DNA from: Chthoniobacter flavus Ellin428
Lineage (GTDB): Bacteria; Verrucomicrobiota; Verrucomicrobiia; Chthoniobacterales; Chthoniobacteraceae
Length of the DNA: 64,000 bases
Direction: 5' to 3'
Assembly: GCF_000173075.1 (NCBI RefSeq)
Contig: NZ_ABVL01000003.1
Coordinates: 248,001-312,000, forward strand
Within the stretch, counting starts at the first letter, position 1. Every line of letters begins with the position of its first letter. Below, in pieces: positions 62,638 to 64,000 of this stretch. The notes below the pieces were generated by a model that worked only from the letters and a program-made list of their open reading frames with translations, ran no database searches and had not been told where the DNA came from. Both the position numbers and the translations under genes were made by a program.

Positions 62638-62680
62638 TTAGAAGACCGCTGCTCTATCCAGTTGAGCTACGGGCACAAAA
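62638..62680. repeat. Element boundary direct repeat, far copy (tRNA-Arg 5' half remnant)
   Basis: An exact copy of the 43 bases at 58,486-58,528. It contains only the 5' half of the tRNA and is not a functional tRNA. Beyond it lies the original host upstream region of the tRNA gene. Confidence 0.95.
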
Positions 62681-63219
62681 GCGGGCCGCCGAGTCGGCGG
62701 CAGCGCACGCACTATGTCGCGCGAGTCGCTCTCCAGAGCAAGCCTGTTGTGCATAAGCATGTGAACAGTCCTCCGTCGAGGAGGCTGCGCGGACTGTGCC
62801 GACCGATGCCTTTTTCTCAAAATGTTGGCTGGCTCGTATCGAAACTGCGCGTTTTCCTGCGAGCCACGTGTGCTTCATTCGCTGCGCGATGGGTGTCCAT
62901 GTTGCTCCGGCGGCGTGGCCATTGACCGGGGCTGGAAGCGATGCCTTGCGCTTCGAGGAATTCAGCAGCACGGATCTCGCCGGCCGGGTGCTGGACGTGA
63001 GCAAACGCCACCCGATCTCAAAACAGCTCTCCCCAGCAGATGCGGGCGCGATGTCGGTGTCACGAATCCTTGGCAGCTCCGATCAATGGCAGCCGGGAAG
63101 GTAATGGCGAAGCTCATTTCGCCGGTGCATTAAATTCAATCCTAATTGCAGGTTACTGCATAGGTGCTCGCTTTCTGTTCGCGCCACCAGGCGGCAAAGT
63201 GGGGCGCATTCCTCCCTCT
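62681..63219. other. Gene-free host region after the element
   Basis: No reading frame here has convincing coding character. It must contain the original promoter of tRNA-Arg close to 62,681-62,780. A short stretch around 62,930-63,100 reads LRFEEFSSTDLAGRVLDVSK in one frame and may be a gene remnant, but nothing supports a family. An imperfect CAGTCC/GGACTG hairpin lies near 62,766-62,800. Confidence 0.4.
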
Positions 63220-64000
63220 ATGAGAATACGATTGCTTCTGCCTCTCATTCTGCTGCTCGGCATCCTTATGCCGGCGCGCGCGCAGCTCGTCTGGTCGTCC
63301 TACAACACCAGCGGAACACGGGTCAGCGCCAGTGCGGCGACTTACGATAACTCCGCTGGGACCTATACTTTCACCATTCCGGCAAATACGACTTATACAC
63401 TGGTCACCACGAATTTTGCGCCCGTCACGCTGGCGGCGAGCCAAACGCAGACCCTTACTTTCACGCTGATGGCGAGCGGCGGCTTCGGCGCTACGGGATC
63501 GCCGGTCATCAACAGGCGATTCGTAGCTTATGGCCTGTTCAATTATGGCGCGACCGCCCCGGGAAACGCCGGCGCATTCACGGACGACGTCGGGTTGTGG
63601 ACCGATTCTTATCAACAATCGACCGGCATTGCGGCGGAAGTTTTCGGAGGAACCAGCACCACGGCGAATCTACTCGGCTACGCCAGCGGGACGCAGCTGG
63701 GCGCGGCGGTCGGACCGGGTTCCGGGGCGGTGGGCCAGTTTACCGATGGCAGCAGCACCAATGTGACCTTTCGCCTGGTTGAAAATGTCGGCGGTTCGGC
63801 CAGCATTGGGGCTGGGACCAGCACCTCGGCCGCGGGCGTGTGGTATGCGGACGCGGCCAGTGGAGGAACGACGTTCAACAGAACCATCTACAGCGCAAAT
63901 GCATCGATGCCCCAAGGCGCCACCACATTCAACGAATTCGCTTTCATGTTCTTCAACAGCACCGCGAGCAGCGTGACGCTGACTTTGAAGAACATCGCCG
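63220..64000 (+). CDS. Secreted protein of unknown function, 3' end outside window
   Basis: The frame opens at the ATG at 63,220 and is still open at the last base. A signal peptide (LLLPLILLLGILMPARA) leads to a Gly/Ser/Thr/Ala-rich beta protein with repeated short strands (YTFTIPANTTYTLVTTNF, TSTTANLLGYASGTQLG). The style fits the anchored or exported surface proteins common in Verrucomicrobia. No family can be given from the part visible. Confidence 0.7.
   Translation, partial: MRIRLLLPLILLLGILMPARAQLVWSSYNTSGTRVSASAATYDNSAGTYTFTIPANTTYTLVTTNFAPVTLAASQTQTLTFTLMASGGFGATGSPVINRRFVAYGLFNYGATAPGNAGAFTDDVGLWTDSYQQSTGIAAEVFGGTSTTANLLGYASGTQLGAAVGPGSGAVGQFTDGSSTNVTFRLVENVGGSASIGAGTSTSAAGVWYADAASGGTTFNRTIYSANASMPQGATTFNEFAFMFFNSTASSVTLTLKNIA

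Larger units (their letters stand above)
58486..62680. mobile_element. 4.15-kb integrative element with tyrosine integrase and rolling-circle Rep
   Basis: The element is bounded by a perfect 43-bp direct repeat equal to the 5' half of tRNA-Arg. All five genes point the same way: integrase, unknown protein, helix-turn-helix protein, HUH Rep, membrane protein. Paired GTAACCCGA boxes lie just inside each end. No transfer, capsid or packaging gene is seen, so it resembles an integrating rolling-circle plasmid or a satellite that depends on a helper. Confidence 0.9.

Noticed and set aside
62638..62680. Second tRNA-Arg gene
   Set aside because: Only the 5' half up to the anticodon loop is present; it is the far boundary repeat of the integrated element.
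62654..63004. Minus-strand protein of 116 residues after the element
   Set aside because: Its composition is typical of non-coding GC-rich DNA, it overlaps the boundary repeat, and no motif is seen.

Overview
The window looks like a piece of a GC-rich Verrucomicrobiota chromosome, probably close to Chthoniobacter and other Spartobacteria. The pointers are a membrane-bound dehydrogenase with HEAT and haem modules, a haem-motif plus FGE-sulfatase fusion, a twin-arginine Gfo/Idh/MocA protein, an ECF sigma operon of the kind seen in PVC bacteria, and intergenic repeats typical of that group. The placement is inference from gene content, not from a marker gene.

Region 1 (1 to about 24,170) is the right part of a siphovirus-like prophage whose left end lies outside the window. 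It reads terminase large subunit (5' end missing), a GH75 chitosanase-like protein, portal, S49 prohead protease, scaffold, major capsid, connector and tail genes, a G/GT-type tail chaperone pair with a CCCAAAC -1 slippery site, tape measure, a long run of mostly unrecognised tail-tip and virion genes, three glycosyltransferases, a small membrane protein, an excisionase-like protein and a tyrosine integrase. The integrase abuts tRNA-Glu(TTC), the presumed attachment gene. Two AT-richer genes on the opposite strand, one with a zinc/HNH-like pattern and one with a HEPN RX4H motif, interrupt the structural operon like morons. One 28-nt hairpin occurs after the portal gene and again at the end of the late operon.

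Region 2 (24.2 to 58.4 kb) is host chromosome. It holds DUF1186/SEC-C, secreted and outer-membrane proteins, a four-gene minus-strand operon (arginase-like, fatty acid desaturase, two half-size EamA/SMR transporters), a DUF4178/DUF350 locus, valS, a cell-wall amidase, an ECF sigma operon, a Gfo/Idh/MocA oxidoreductase, a methyltransferase, a Lar-like zinc ribbon, an FGE-like protein, a YkgJ-like protein, the PVC dehydrogenase, a fluoride riboswitch followed by a CLC-F-type antiporter, MoxR plus a coiled-coil membrane partner, and a second ClC with CBS domains. A 1,970-nt group II intron (33,256-35,225) sits inside one copy of a dispersed repeat whose other copies in the window are uninterrupted. 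Several families of palindromic intergenic repeats are present.

Region 3 (58,486 to 62,680) is a compact 4.15-kb integrative element in tRNA-Arg(TCT), bounded by a perfect 43-bp direct repeat that is the 5' half of the tRNA. It carries a tyrosine integrase, an unknown protein, a small helix-turn-helix protein, a rolling-circle HUH Rep and a membrane protein. It is the most interesting candidate for an undescribed system. After it come about 540 bp with no supported gene and the start of a secreted protein that runs off the end.

Quality caution: at least ten single-base frameshifts in otherwise conserved genes are nearly all +1 and many lie in G/C runs, which points to homopolymer over-calling rather than real gene decay.
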